A stretch of 64,000 nucleotides of DNA from Heterostelium album PN500 (taxonomy: Eukaryota; Evosea; Eumycetozoa; Acytosteliales; Acytosteliaceae), in contig NW_008805078.1 of assembly GCF_000004825.1 (NCBI RefSeq), positions 586,069 through 650,068 on the forward strand. The letters are read 5' to 3'. Shown here piece after piece: positions 23,683 through 35,200 of the stretch (positions within the stretch are counted from its first letter, which is position 1; the number at the start of each line of letters is the position of its first letter). The translations under genes and the position numbers were made by a program. A model generated the notes under the pieces. The model was not told the origin of the DNA and did not search any database. It worked only from the letters and a program-made list of their open reading frames with translations.

Positions 23683-26600
23683 TTATACTTTATTATTATT
23701 TTGAATTTGTTGTTGTTCTAGTTGTGCAGATTTACGCAATTTAATTTCCATTTTCTTTTTATGTAGATCTATCTTTCTCTTTTGTTTATAGTACATTACA
23801 GAACCGACCAAAGCAGAAACCATAAATAGTCCACCAGCAACAGCAATGGCAATAATTTTCCAGGTACTGAATTTGTTATTGACCGGTTGTTTTGTTCCAC
23901 AAAGTTTATTCGGGTCGTCATCTTTTTCAACATCAAGAATATTTGTAAAATCAGGGTCGATCAGTACTTTCTCCTCGAAATAGGGAACAACAATTCCGAT
24001 TTTGGATGATATATATTGGCTGGTATCGTTCTTGGTAGGCTCTAATAAGACATTGTTGATTGTTTCCATACGTCCATCTACCAATGCCATCGATAGGAAT
24101 TTACCGTACAATGCTTTGTCATCAATGTTCAGCTTTATCCACTTTACATTGCTCCCACTTTGACCTATCGATTTGTAAGAACATTCATTCTCACCTCCAA
24201 GTACATAGGATTCCATGACCACTTGGAGATAGTTGGTTCTCTCTTTGAAGTCAAATCTGGACAATTCGATGGAGAACTTGATTGTGGATGGAGATATCTT
24301 TATATCATGAGCACCAAAGGTAATATTGACCTCTTGTGTAAAGAATTCAATAGTCACATTAATCTCGGTTTCTCTTCCTTCCAAGGTCGATTGGTACAAG
24401 TATGTCGGTCTGGTTGAGTTTACTGTTGTTTCCGATGAGTTCCAAGATCGAATTTTGAAACTACTGATTGGTTGTTGAAGACTGTCCAATTCAATCACCT
24501 CAACAACTTTAATATTGGACGAGAATATTTTATCACCATCAGTGATATCGACACCGGTGGCTGGCTCTGGATTGGCATTGGGATTTGGAACGATAATGAC
24601 TTGTGACTGGCATGCTGGTCCATCCCATGGCATATTACATTGACATCCGTCGCTAGTACATCTTCCACGGTTATTACAAGGTGGGTTTCCAGGACAAACA
24701 GGTGGTGGAGTGACCGTTGGTTCAGGTGTAGATGGTGTTGATGTGACAGTTGGTGTTGGTGTAGGAGTTGAGATGACATCACCAATGACTGGATAAATGG
24801 TTTGAGTATTAGAGGTGACACCATTCACTTCTATTTTCATTTCAATGAATGTCTTTACGGGTCGTAAGTTTTTGAATTGCAATATGATACCAGAATGGAA
24901 GCTAATATTAATTGGAGCAAAGCCATTACCATCTTGGTAATCGATATAGGCAGTGGTATCAGATGGGTTGACACCGAAAGATCTACCGTAGAGTGTGACT
25001 GTACTTCGAATGTTACTGAGACCAGAGGCAGATTCGATGATAGGAGTGGTCAGAGAAAATTGTCTTTTAATAGTATATTTAAATTTATCCTTCTTCAAAG
25101 CATTGGCAGAATAACCTACATAGTTCATATGGTTATCTACAATACCATAGATGGAAAGAGTAAATGTAGATCCCATTCCCCAACCAAACGGCAAGATATA
25201 GTTTCCTTCAAAAGTAACAGAATCACCTTTTGCTGATTGAACTGTGGTGGGAATGGGAATGATTTCTAAACTCTCTGACGATAGATAAACAATAGGAGTA
25301 TGTCTCTGAGAGACACCAGAGCCTTCATCTTCAGCTTCAATTACAAAATTGATAGATCTATCATCAGATCCAACGTCGACACTATTTGTGAATATTAGTT
25401 TATCGATTTCCGGGAAATCTCTTCCGATAATAGCTTTTTAACATTAGTATTTTTTAATATTTAGCAAAAAAAACTGTAATTAATAATTACTTTTACAAGT
25501 TACATTAACATATAGTTCGTCATTGGATATTCCTCCGTAGATTGTGGTCAATGGATCGAATGTACTTCTTACATTTAAAGAACCAGTATCAAAAAGAGTA
25601 ATGTTTCCAATTGTAAACTCTTGCGACCTACATCCAGAGTCTACAAAAATGGTAAACAAATATTTTCCCTTATATTTGTCACCACTAACTCTGTTTGATT
25701 TATCAATAGTTGCAGTGTAGGATGCCATATCCAAGTTTGAAATTACCTCTACTATACCATTACTGAACCCATTCGGATAGTCCTCAATAGTAACATACCA
25801 ACCAAATTTAATTGTAGAAGAGCTACTGTATTTAACATTGGTATCCGGGTAAGCTTGAATATCAGTTATCATCGGTGGAAAAATGTCACCAACTAATTTT
25901 ATATTATTAATATCAATTTGTTACTTAGATATTGTTTTTTTAATACTTACTAGATTGAACAATCATAAGTTGAGATTGTTGTCCAAATTTTAGAGCAAGG
26001 GAGCCGGAATCAATGTGAGAGTGACCATTTAATATCTTGAATTCGAAAATTCCAGTAAGAAACTCTGGTAACAGGTAAAAGTCAATTTGGTATGCATCAA
26101 GTGAATAGTTGTAGTATCCTTGGAACTCTATACCAAATCCTGGTGTCATTATTGGTATCATAGTTGTGGCTGTAGAATTTGTGACAGTAAATATGAGAGT
26201 ATTGTTGATGGGACCCGAGGTAACTGTCAAATTATTTCTTTCGAATGTAAAGCTGGTAATATTTTTGATAGTAAATACTTGAGTAAAATGGTTAGTTACG
26301 ATTTCTATCAGCTTCAGATGTTAATGTAACATACTATTTTGGATTGCAGAATTACTAATAAAAGTATCAGTGCTCATTACAGACTTTTGACCAACTTCGT
26401 CTGTAATTGAAACACTATATGGTAGTGGAGAATTAAATTGACAATTTAATTCATAAACCCCATTATAAGAATCTCCCCAAATTAAGTTTGATGGACTCAA
26501 TTTGAAACTTTCGATTTCAATACTACGTATATATTTAGAGGAGGATACTTCTATTCTAAAAATATAATTGTTCCAAGATGATGTGGTTAAAGACATATTC

Positions 26601-28169
26601 TTGATGGTAATGCTAGAAACTAAAATAATTATTATTGTAAGTAAATATTGTTTTTTTTGTTTGTTTTTAACATACATAGGTCACCATTTCCTATATTAAT
26701 ACTTGAAGAAGTTCCAAACTCACTTATGGAAGCAGAAATAAGACCATTTAAATTCTTGGATATAGAAAACGAAGTTTGGTAACCAAAAGTATTGTTATTA
26801 AAAATAGTAGTTGGATACCAATAATTTAAAACAAAACTTGTGTTTAGTATTCCTATATTAACAACCATATCATAGGTAGAAACATAAGACATGTATGAGG
26901 TGGCGGTTACAATAGTAGTGTCACTTGTAGAGTCATAGTTGGTAGTAAGAAATAACTTTCCTATTTTGGTAGAGTCTTTAAGAAATAAAATTAATAATCA
27001 CAAGATATTAAAAACAAAATCAACTAATAAGATATCTTACCAAGTTTAGTTATTGAAGGAGTATATGTTGTTAAAGAGTCTGATGATTTATCGCATTTAT
27101 ACAATGATATCTTTTGATTATTTGTAGTGATAGCATCATTCTTTAAAAATGTTATGTGGGTTGAATTTCTTTTTACAATTTTAAATGTACTTAAAAGTCC
27201 ATTTTTTGATTGTATTAATATAGATTGAAAAGTTGATGTTTCTACAATAGATAAAGAATGATATTTTAAAAACTGAAAGTTTTCTTCAATTGTATTGGTT
27301 GGATAGTTGGAGTACTTGATGATAGAAGAGGTAGGATTATCTTGTTTTGTTTAAAAAAAAAATATTAACAACAGTTTTTTTAATTTTGTTTTTAATTACT
27401 TACCATTTTGAATGAAAACATTGGTGATGGTAGTAGAAATTTGTGGAAAATTATCTAAAGAAAAATTAATTGGGATATTGTTTAGAATATTTGAGTAGGG
27501 TGGTGAAAGTGATATTGATACAGCAAAATAGTTGAAAATAAAATTATCAACATTAGAAATGGAACATGAAAAAGGTGATGGTGAAGTACATCTGATATTT
27601 AGTAAAAAGTTAATATCGAAATTAAATTCAACTAAGAATTGAACTATTCCTTTAGAGTCAAAATAGATAGGGTCACTCTTTCTTTTAATTGTGAAATCAA
27701 TTAAAGAAAAATCTATATTTATTTATGTTAGATAATATTTTTAAAAAGTTTTATAAATAATTATTTAAATTACCTTTGCATTCATATGTTCCAATTGTAA
27801 AACGTTGAGAAGGATTCACAATAATTGTTAAATTATTGGATCCAATAATGAGAGATGTATTTAATTGGAAAATTTGGTTTTGTGGAGAAAGTTGAGAAAT
27901 TAATGTTATATTATAAGAGGAATCAGATAAAAAATCTGAAATATTTAAAAAGGATTGATCAGAAAAAGTAGTAAAGATAGAGGGAGTACATCTTCCTGTT
28001 TTCGTATAAAATGTTGATGGATTGGTATATTTAGAAATAGATAAAGAGTTTATTTTATCTAATGATTTAAAATTAATAAATTAAATTGAAATTATTTTGA
28101 ATTATTTATTTACTTACCAATAAAAATAAATAAAAAAACAAAGGACAAAGGAATAATTAATTTTTGCAT
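23683..28169 (-). CDS. large type I surface glycoprotein with EGF-like and IPT/TIG-like repeats
   Basis: Nine exons on the minus strand: 28118-28169, 27774-28058, 27404-27712, 27041-27340, 26676-26975, 26335-26619, 25951-26277, 25491-25892, 23683-25433. All junctions are GT-AG, the frame closes exactly, 1336 aa. The signal peptide is MQKLIIPLSFVFLFIF. The ectodomain is a long series of beta-rich repeats with NxT/S sequons. The last 500 residues hold an IPT/TIG-like segment (SATVTLYGRSFGV region), a Thr/Pro-rich linker, one EGF-like domain (CPGNPPCNNRGRCTSDGCQC), then a conserved block starting ATGVDITDGDKIFSS, one transmembrane helix (about 1278-1300) and a Lys-rich cytoplasmic tail of about 36 aa. 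This is the dictyostelid EGF-like/ComC-type surface family, several members of which act in cell-cell signalling and recognition. A specific orthologue is not assigned. Confidence 0.85.
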
Positions 28170-29158
28170 TATTATAATATAAAAATAAAAACAAAATTTG
28201 TTTTTTTAGATAAAAAATAAAACAAAATTTATTTGGTTTTGATTTCTTGTCTTATTTAGTTTTTGGTTGTCATGTAGATTTTCTGGCATTTCAAATTATA
28301 TTTACTTACTTAAATCCCAATAAACTATTGCCGAGCGACTCTGAATATGAATTTGAGTCCGACTTTTTATGGGTAATTTCACTTGTTGTTATAAATATTT
28401 TGGGCATTTTTTAGTAATACCCCTTTGCAGGTAAAGACCTTTACCTTTATTCTGTTTTTTTGTTATTTAGAATCAACCCAACTTTTTTTTTTTTTTTGTT
28501 TATCATTTTAAAAAAAAACAAAGGAACCAAAACTCCGAGTTACAACGAAAAAATCAGCTCCGAGTTACAACGAAAAAATGATCTTAGATATTTTATTTTT
28601 AGAAAATTTATTTTGGTACAGCTTAAAGTGTCGTCATATGATTTGTTTCATAACACGTGTCATTACTTCTGACAAAGAAGTCAAACAATAAAAGTTTCTA
28701 AAATATCAAATATAAGAATAAACCAAAATTTAGTATTTAATAAAAAAAAATAGTTTTTTCCTATCAATCTCTATCATAAAGATTAAATATAATTATAAAG
28801 ATTTTTATCAAATGATATATTTCTAAATCAATTGATAATATTTTAAAAATTAAAATTAATTGTTGATATTCTATATTATTTGAAACATCTTCTCCAAAAT
28901 AATCACTCTCCTCTTGATTCACAGAGTTTCTAATTATAGGTAATCGACTAATAAGGTCTTCTTACTCTACAATATGATTTCCCTTTCATTTATGTTGCTT
29001 TTCAACAATATTGGAAAATTATTACTAAAAGAATGTTACGAAAATTACACTGAATATAAAATAAGACTGTATATTTGTTACTGTAACAAAGAATTTTTTA
29101 TAACAATTTAAATTAAAAAATATATTGTCCAATTTTCGATTTTTGTGAATGAATATTC
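28170..29158. other. intergenic region between surface-receptor gene and tRNA
   Basis: Holds the promoter of the minus-strand surface protein, an 18-nt near-perfect hairpin at 28431-28448 (AGGTAAAG-AC-CTTTACCT), a 22-nt direct repeat (see 28533-28579), and a minus-strand open stretch at 28764-28961 that looks partly protein-like (RLPIIRNSVNQEESDYFGED) but then dissolves into AT-rich sequence. No complete gene is supported. Confidence 0.45.
28533..28579. repeat. 22-nt direct repeat, two copies
   Basis: CTCCGAGTTACAACGAAAAA plus AT occurs at 28533-28554 and again at 28558-28579, separated by CAG. It is GC-richer than its surroundings. Possibly a local tandem duplication or paired binding sites for the upstream region of the surface-protein gene. 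Confidence 0.75.
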
Positions 29159-29230
29159 GCCCAGTTAGCTCAGTCGGTAGAGCGCAAGGCTTTTAACCTT
29201 GTGGTCGGGGGTTCGAGCCCCCCATTGGGC
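29159..29230 (+). tRNA. tRNA-Lys (anticodon UUU)
   Basis: A full 72-nt cloverleaf with no intron and no encoded CCA. Acceptor stem GCCCAGT/ATTGGGC (one G-T pair), D arm GCTC-AGTCGGTA-GAGC, anticodon stem CAAGG/CCTTG with loop CTTTTAA (anticodon TTT), variable loop TGGTC, and T arm GGGGG-TTCGAGC-CCCCC. Box A and box B of the internal RNA polymerase III promoter are intact. A TTTT terminator starts eight nt downstream. Confidence 0.97.
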
Positions 29231-29249
29231 GTAAATCTTTTGAAAAATT

Positions 29250-29540
29250 TTAGTTGACCGCATGCGGTTTGGTTAAAAGTAAAATGTAAGTTTTGAAGTA
29301 ACCAAATGAGTTGCTTCTACTTAACAACAGGAATCTATTAAAGACCCATATCTTATAAGCAGCAGAACGAAGAGATAGATCCCACAAATTCAGACCACCA
29401 TCATTCCAGTGAAAGCAAGACCTGTCCAAAGAAATCAAAGCGGTGAACTTTGCTTTGGCATCTTCGATTTTGAATAGATGTTGTTTGTCTCGTGGTGTCA
29501 CAGTGTACAATGATTGGGAAGATGTCTGTAAAAGAAACAA
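29250..29540 (-). mobile_element. possible LINE (TRE-like) fragment next to tRNA
   Basis: A 96-codon open stretch starts 20 bp downstream of the tRNA-Lys gene, on the opposite strand. It contains HWNDGGLNLWDLSLRSAAYK followed by IWVFNRFLL. That is the pattern (GGL, D-L, aliphatic, A-x-K-W, R-L-L) found just after the reverse-transcriptase domain in non-LTR retrotransposons. Dictyostelid TRE elements are known to insert close to tRNA genes, which supports the reading. Only this short piece remains, with no RT core or endonuclease visible. Its promoter-proximal end meets AT-rich DNA next to the CXC gene stop. Chance similarity is possible. Confidence 0.45.
29257..29268. repeat. 12-bp perfect palindrome beside tRNA
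   Basis: ACCGCATGCGGT, 27 bp after the tRNA 3' end. A GC-rich perfect palindrome in AT-rich DNA. It may be a protein site or a junction of the LINE fragment. Confidence 0.7.
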
Positions 29541-29599
29541 ATAGTTTCTGTAATTTAATCAAAAAATTGTTATTAATTTTATTTAAACATTTAATGTTG

Positions 29600-29949
29600 C
29601 TATTGGGAGTTGGCTACTTGAATTTTCGATAGATATTCCGAAAACTTTGAAAGTATCAATGCTTCTTTTTTAGTGTAATCTTGTTGTGATTCGTTAGTTG
29701 GTGTGTTATTATTATTATTGTTATTGTTACTATTCATGTCTAGATCTTCATCGCATTCGAGTGATACTTTTGATCGCAATTGGTTGGGAGGACTGTTGTC
29801 CACACCACCATTGTTGTAATTCTTTAGAGACATATATAGTTCGTATGAAAACTGTGATAAGTGCTGCCTGTCAATGTATCTATTGAGTACACCCTTCATT
29901 GTTTTATCATTACTTATATATATTTCATCATTAAAATTATTCTCTCTTA

Positions 29950-29980
<31 letters not shown>

Positions 29981-31793
29981 GATATTGTTGTTATTATTAA
30001 TATCTTTGGTATTTTTATGATTATTGTCCAATAAACTATTACCTATATTTACATTATGATTCTTTCTATTTTTTCTATTATCGATTGCAGCTGTATCCAT
30101 TCTATTATTCCCATTGAAATCATCTTTATTATTATTATTATTATAGTTATTATTATGAGATGATATTGGTGGTATAAATGGTGCTGGATTGATTAAAGGT
30201 GGTATGTTTGTATCCTATAACATAATAGTTAAATTAATATATAAAAATAACTAGGAAGTACATTTGATAATATTTAAACTTACAAGTTTTACCTTCTTGG
30301 AGGTTGTCGTTTGTGAGTGAGTAGATGTCGAATCCTGACGCTTATTAGGCTTTGCGGCTGTTTGTGCAGGTGGATGTTGATGATCATCTTTATTACAAGG
30401 AAGACCTTTGTTTTTGCAGTCATAGCACTTGCAGTTCTCATTACAAGGTACGCCCGCTTGGAAACATTCACAGTATTTTTTCAAACAACCACTTCTTCGA
30501 CAATGACAACCTTTGAGATGTTTTTCTGCTTTTGGTTTCTCTCCATTCTTAATAATATTAGATTGGGAATTAATATGTAAATATAATCAAATTGATATTC
30601 TAAAAAGAGGGGACGGCACTTACAAATGATTGTTTGAATTTTGGTCCGAATGCATCGGGGTTTCTCTCGAGTGTGCTGGCACGTGCATTCTCTACACTCT
30701 CTATGTGATCTTCATTGTTGTGACAACCAAAGCACTGACATCCATTGCAGAGTTGTTTGCTTGCAAAACATTCACAATACATCTTGAGACATTTGGAGTT
30801 CTTGCAGTGACACATCTTGGTTGGCTGACTGGAAGTTGTAGTGGTGGTGGTGGTGTTGTTGTTGTTGTTTGTTGTAGATGCTGTACTGTTGGTCGATGAT
30901 GATATACTGCCATTGGACGATGATAGAAGCGACGGTGATTGAATCGGTGAAGATGAAGTCGGTGATACCGATCTTGGTGAATTCTTTAGTGACGATTGTG
31001 AAGATGGTAATGGTGTGGCTGTAGAGGAAGGCGAAGGAATTGAAGTTGTATTTGATAATGATTTTCTTTTTTGTAATGCTGGTATTTGTGTTTGTTGATG
31101 AGATATTGATGGCAGTGATGTTTGTTTGATCGGAAGTGTATAGTTTATATTCTGATTATTATTTTTATTCGTAATATCCAAGTTACTATTATTATTATTT
31201 TCATCGACATTATTGAAATTGTTATTATTGTTATTATTGTTATTATTGTTATTATTATTATCGGACTTTCCTTTGATAATTAAAGGATAATCTAGTGTAT
31301 TCAATTTGGAAGTAGTTGATTTAAAAAAGTTTGATTGTGGTGGAGATGGTTGTTTGTTTTGTTGGTTTGGTGGACTAGGTATTTGAGTTGTTGATGATGA
31401 TGATGATGTCAAAGGAGGTGTTGATAACGTTCCATTATTAATGGTTGTTGGTAAATTGCTATTGTTATTATTATTATTATTGTTGTTGTTGTTGTTGTTG
31501 GTTACATGTGATCTAGTTGGTAGACTAGGTAAAGTTGTTGTGTTATTGGTGGTGGTGGTGGTGGTGGTGGTGAAGGCTGGGGATGACGGAAGTGGAGCTG
31601 TAGCTTTTGGCATCTGTATCTGAATATGTTGTTGCTGCTCTGTATTGCCAGTACTAAAGTGAATATCTGTATCTGTAGCTGGCATATCATACGGAGTGTT
31701 TAAAGGTGCAACAGAACCTTGAGAAGGTGTCAAAGAAGTAGATAGATCAGCATCGGAATGCGATGATGATGATTTATCTATATTACTATCCAT
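29600..31793 (-). CDS. tesmin/TSO1-like CXC DNA-binding protein (LIN54 type)
   Basis: Three exons on the minus strand, 30624-31793, 30284-30547, 29600-30214, 682 aa. Two CXC cysteine-rich repeats form the conserved core: [20 protein letters not shown] (residues about 327-346) with [11 protein letters not shown], a linker ending [10 protein letters not shown], then [20 protein letters not shown] with [12 protein letters not shown]. This arrangement is that of LIN54/tesmin, the DNA-binding subunit of DREAM/MuvB complexes that bind CHR-type promoter elements. Both repeats and the RNPxAFxPK linker are complete. The N-terminal 320 residues are Ser/Thr/Pro/Asn-rich and the C-terminus has Asn runs. 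A nuclear cell-cycle or developmental regulator is likely. Confidence 0.9.
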
Positions 31794-32266
31794 TTAATCT
31801 AGCATCATGTATTGACAATATAGTTAGTACGATTGTAAAGAAATCATAATCTAAAAGTTGCATTGCAATAATGATCATTAGGTTGTCGAGATGAAAACAA
31901 TACCTTTTATCATTAACTTAAGAACAAGTATAGCTTCATTATAACTTTAACTATAGATCTGCTAATTTAAACTCAACTCGTTATTCAATATGATATGATT
32001 CACTATTAAAAAAAAAGTTAAATATTAAAAATAATTAAATATGTAATATAAATGAAACAACAACAACGATCAATCATTTTCAAATTTTTGAATTTAAATA
32101 TTTAAATTTTTTTTTTGAACTTCAATTTCGTATGCATGTTGACTCAAGCTTGACTTGTCAATAGAGATGAAAGTGGAATAAACAATGAGTTTGTTGTTTA
32201 ATTATATTTCAATTTTACAATTATTTTATTATTGTTATTAATTTAAAAAAGGTTGTTGCAATAAAT
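31794..32266. promoter_or_regulatory. CXC gene upstream region / ABC transporter 3' flank
   Basis: About 470 bp AT-rich DNA. The left side is the 5' region of the CXC gene, and the right side is the ABC transporter 3' end. No motif recognised. Confidence 0.35.
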
Positions 32267-35200
32267 TTATTTGACTTGCCATTTGATGAATTTCAATGAT
32301 AGAGCAGCACCTATCATAAAGATCAGGTAGAAACCAATGGTAATTGGAATATCAATGTATCTCATCCACCAGTGGAATCCATAACTTTGAATCCATTGAA
32401 TACCGTCTGTGATTGGACAGTAGTATTTGACGGAACCGTCTATCAGTGGAATCGGGATTGCACCCTTGTTGTTGGTGCAATAGAATGTCGATCCATCAAA
32501 CTCATTGACGGCAATCGCCTCGAAAGGATACCGAATGATATCCATATAGTGCATGAACCACCAACCTTTCGCCATGTTGGGTTTGGAAATCATGAAACCG
32601 GCAAACAACGACGACAACGAGAGACACACACCCATAATGAGAGTCGCCACAACATCGTTCGGAAGGAAACACGCCAGGAAGAACGCCAATGAATCGTATA
32701 CCAGATACACCAAGAAGAACATGAAGAAACAGAACCAGAACTTGCCAGAGTGATCACCGCTATCCAATCCAGAGATGAAAAACACTGGTACCACGTAGAA
32801 TACCACAGTGAAAAAGAGTAGTGGATAGCCAGAGATGATGTAGGAGAGCATGTACGATGAAACCGTGTAGAAACCAGATGCCCGTTCACGATAGAATACC
32901 GACCGCTCCAAACAGGTCGTTGGAATCGTCGAGATTGCTGCCATACCACCAAACAAGAGCGAGAAGAAAATCAATGAGACACGTGCACGCGCATCACGCT
33001 GCTCATGCTTCATACGCACAAACAGAGTACCAAGAACGGTGGCCAATAATAACGAACGGAAGAGATTGGCAATGATGTTGATTGGACGACGAACTCTGCT
33101 TTGTGCAGCACGCTTCTGTAGCACACCAAACTGGTGCGACCAAGACGCCGCATACTGGTGGTCATACTGAGGAGCAGTGAAATCTTTGGGAACGATTCCC
33201 TGAGCACTTTGGTCTTTGGTAATCAAATAGATATCGGATTTCCTGTATTCACCGGGACCGTCGAATGGCAGTTTATTTCCATGCTCGTCCAACGGTTGTC
33301 TGGTGCCATCGGCAATCTCAAGAACGAAATCGGCAGGGTTATAGTGCGGTTTGATCTCCATATTGAATTGTGAGATGTATCGTAATACATCTTCACTGTG
33401 GTGACCGAGTGGACCGAAATAGATTGTTTTTCCACCCTTTTGGAGGAGGAGAAGCGAGTCGAATTTCTCAAAGATCGTTGACGACGGCTGATGGATTGTA
33501 CAGATCACCGTTCTGTTCAGCTTCTTGGTGACTCTTGAAACTACATTGATAACTTTGTAGGCAGCACCAGAATCCAGACCACTGGTTGGTTCGTCGAGGA
33601 ACAGGATTTGCGGTCCACTTGCTAGCTCCACTCCGATATTGACACGCTTTCTCTGTGACAGTGAAATACCATCGCCAAGCACACCAATAGGCATGTTTTC
33701 AATTTTCTTGAGGTTGAGTAGCTCGATGATCTTATCGACAGTCTCGAGCTTTTGTTCTTTGGAGACTGACTTGTCGAGACGACACTCTGCACTGAAATGG
33801 ATTGCCTCACGAACAGTCTGTGTTGGTGGAAGAACGTCCTGTTGCTCGACATAAGCAGCAATACGATTGAAAAACTTGTTCTTTGGCTTGCCATTGACAA
33901 GAATATCACCGGTGATATAACCACCGGTCTTTCTTCCGGCGATTACATCGAGAAGTGTTGACTTTCCAGCACCGGACGGACCCATGAGCGCCAACATAGT
34001 TCCAGGCTTACAAAATCCACTGACATTATCGAGTAGTTGAAGTTTGATTTTCTTCTTGATCTTTGGATTGTCGGGATCAGCTTGTTTGTAGTCGACGGAA
34101 TAGCAGAGATCTTTGAACTCGAGGTACGAACCATCGGTAATAAGATTAGATCTGTCCTCGGGTATTATATGCTCGTCCTTGACCTTCTTCTTTCGTTTCT
34201 TCAAACGTTGGTGTACTGCCTCCTCTTCGTTCTGTCGCTGCACCTTTGCTTCACTGTATAGAGATGCGTTGGCGATGGTGGGGCCACTGGATCCGACATC
34301 GGTGAACGCACTTCCACTCGAAGAAGCTGCCCTAGTGATAACAGACTCTGACTGAGATTGTGAATACACCTTTTGTTTTCCAGTGGAGGTTCCACGTGAG
34401 AAGATATTCAAGAATGAGTTCTTGTTGTTGTCGATCGCCTTGGTCTTATGCTTTGGATAGAAACGCAAGAATGTCAGAGCAAGGAAAGCAACATTGAAGA
34501 AGAACAGAGTGTAAAACAAGATGAAAACAATACAAAGATATTTGAATCCATCGTTGGTATGCATTCCAAATTGTCGGAGAAAGTCTTCACCCTGGGTCAT
34601 TGGACATACCTGACTTCCACCATAACCACCAAACTCGACTGGAACATTCAGTAGCGGATCGGACTGCGGAGGAACCAACTCTACGTCCCGACAATAATAA
34701 GCCTGATTAGAGAATTCATTAATTGCTAAACCTTCGAACGCCCACGTATACGGCGATATAAAGTATAGCCAAATCCACCAGCCACCAGTGATATTTCTTG
34801 GCGCCATGAAACCAGACATCAGCAAAAGTATACCAAGAACTGCAGACGATATGATATTAGCTAAACCAATCGTTGGTGATAAACTAGAAACCATCTTTAC
34901 AAAACCATTTGACATTTGGTCAACCCTAAAATGTTTAATAATTAAAAGATAAATTAATAAAATGAATGATTTAAAACTAGAGGAAGTATTTCTATATCTT
35001 ACAGAATCAACATGAATAGGAAATAACCAAACCGAACCAGTGTAGCTCTTAATCCACACATCCAATACAAAATGGAACTGAATATAATGATTTCCAGAAA
35101 TGCTGCTGGCATATCACAAATAGTATTGGCAATAAAATATGGTGTAGTTCCATAGAATTTTTGCTATACATATTTTATAAATAAAATAGAATAAATAAAT

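Noticed and set aside
28377-28384. DUSE-like octamer on the minus strand
   Set aside because: The sequence 60-120 nt further on shows no paired ends. The GC-richer part lies too close to the box.
28764-28961. 66-codon minus-strand open stretch, partly protein-like
   Set aside because: No start codon, no clear splice sites, and the second half is AT-driven noise. Kept only as a remark.
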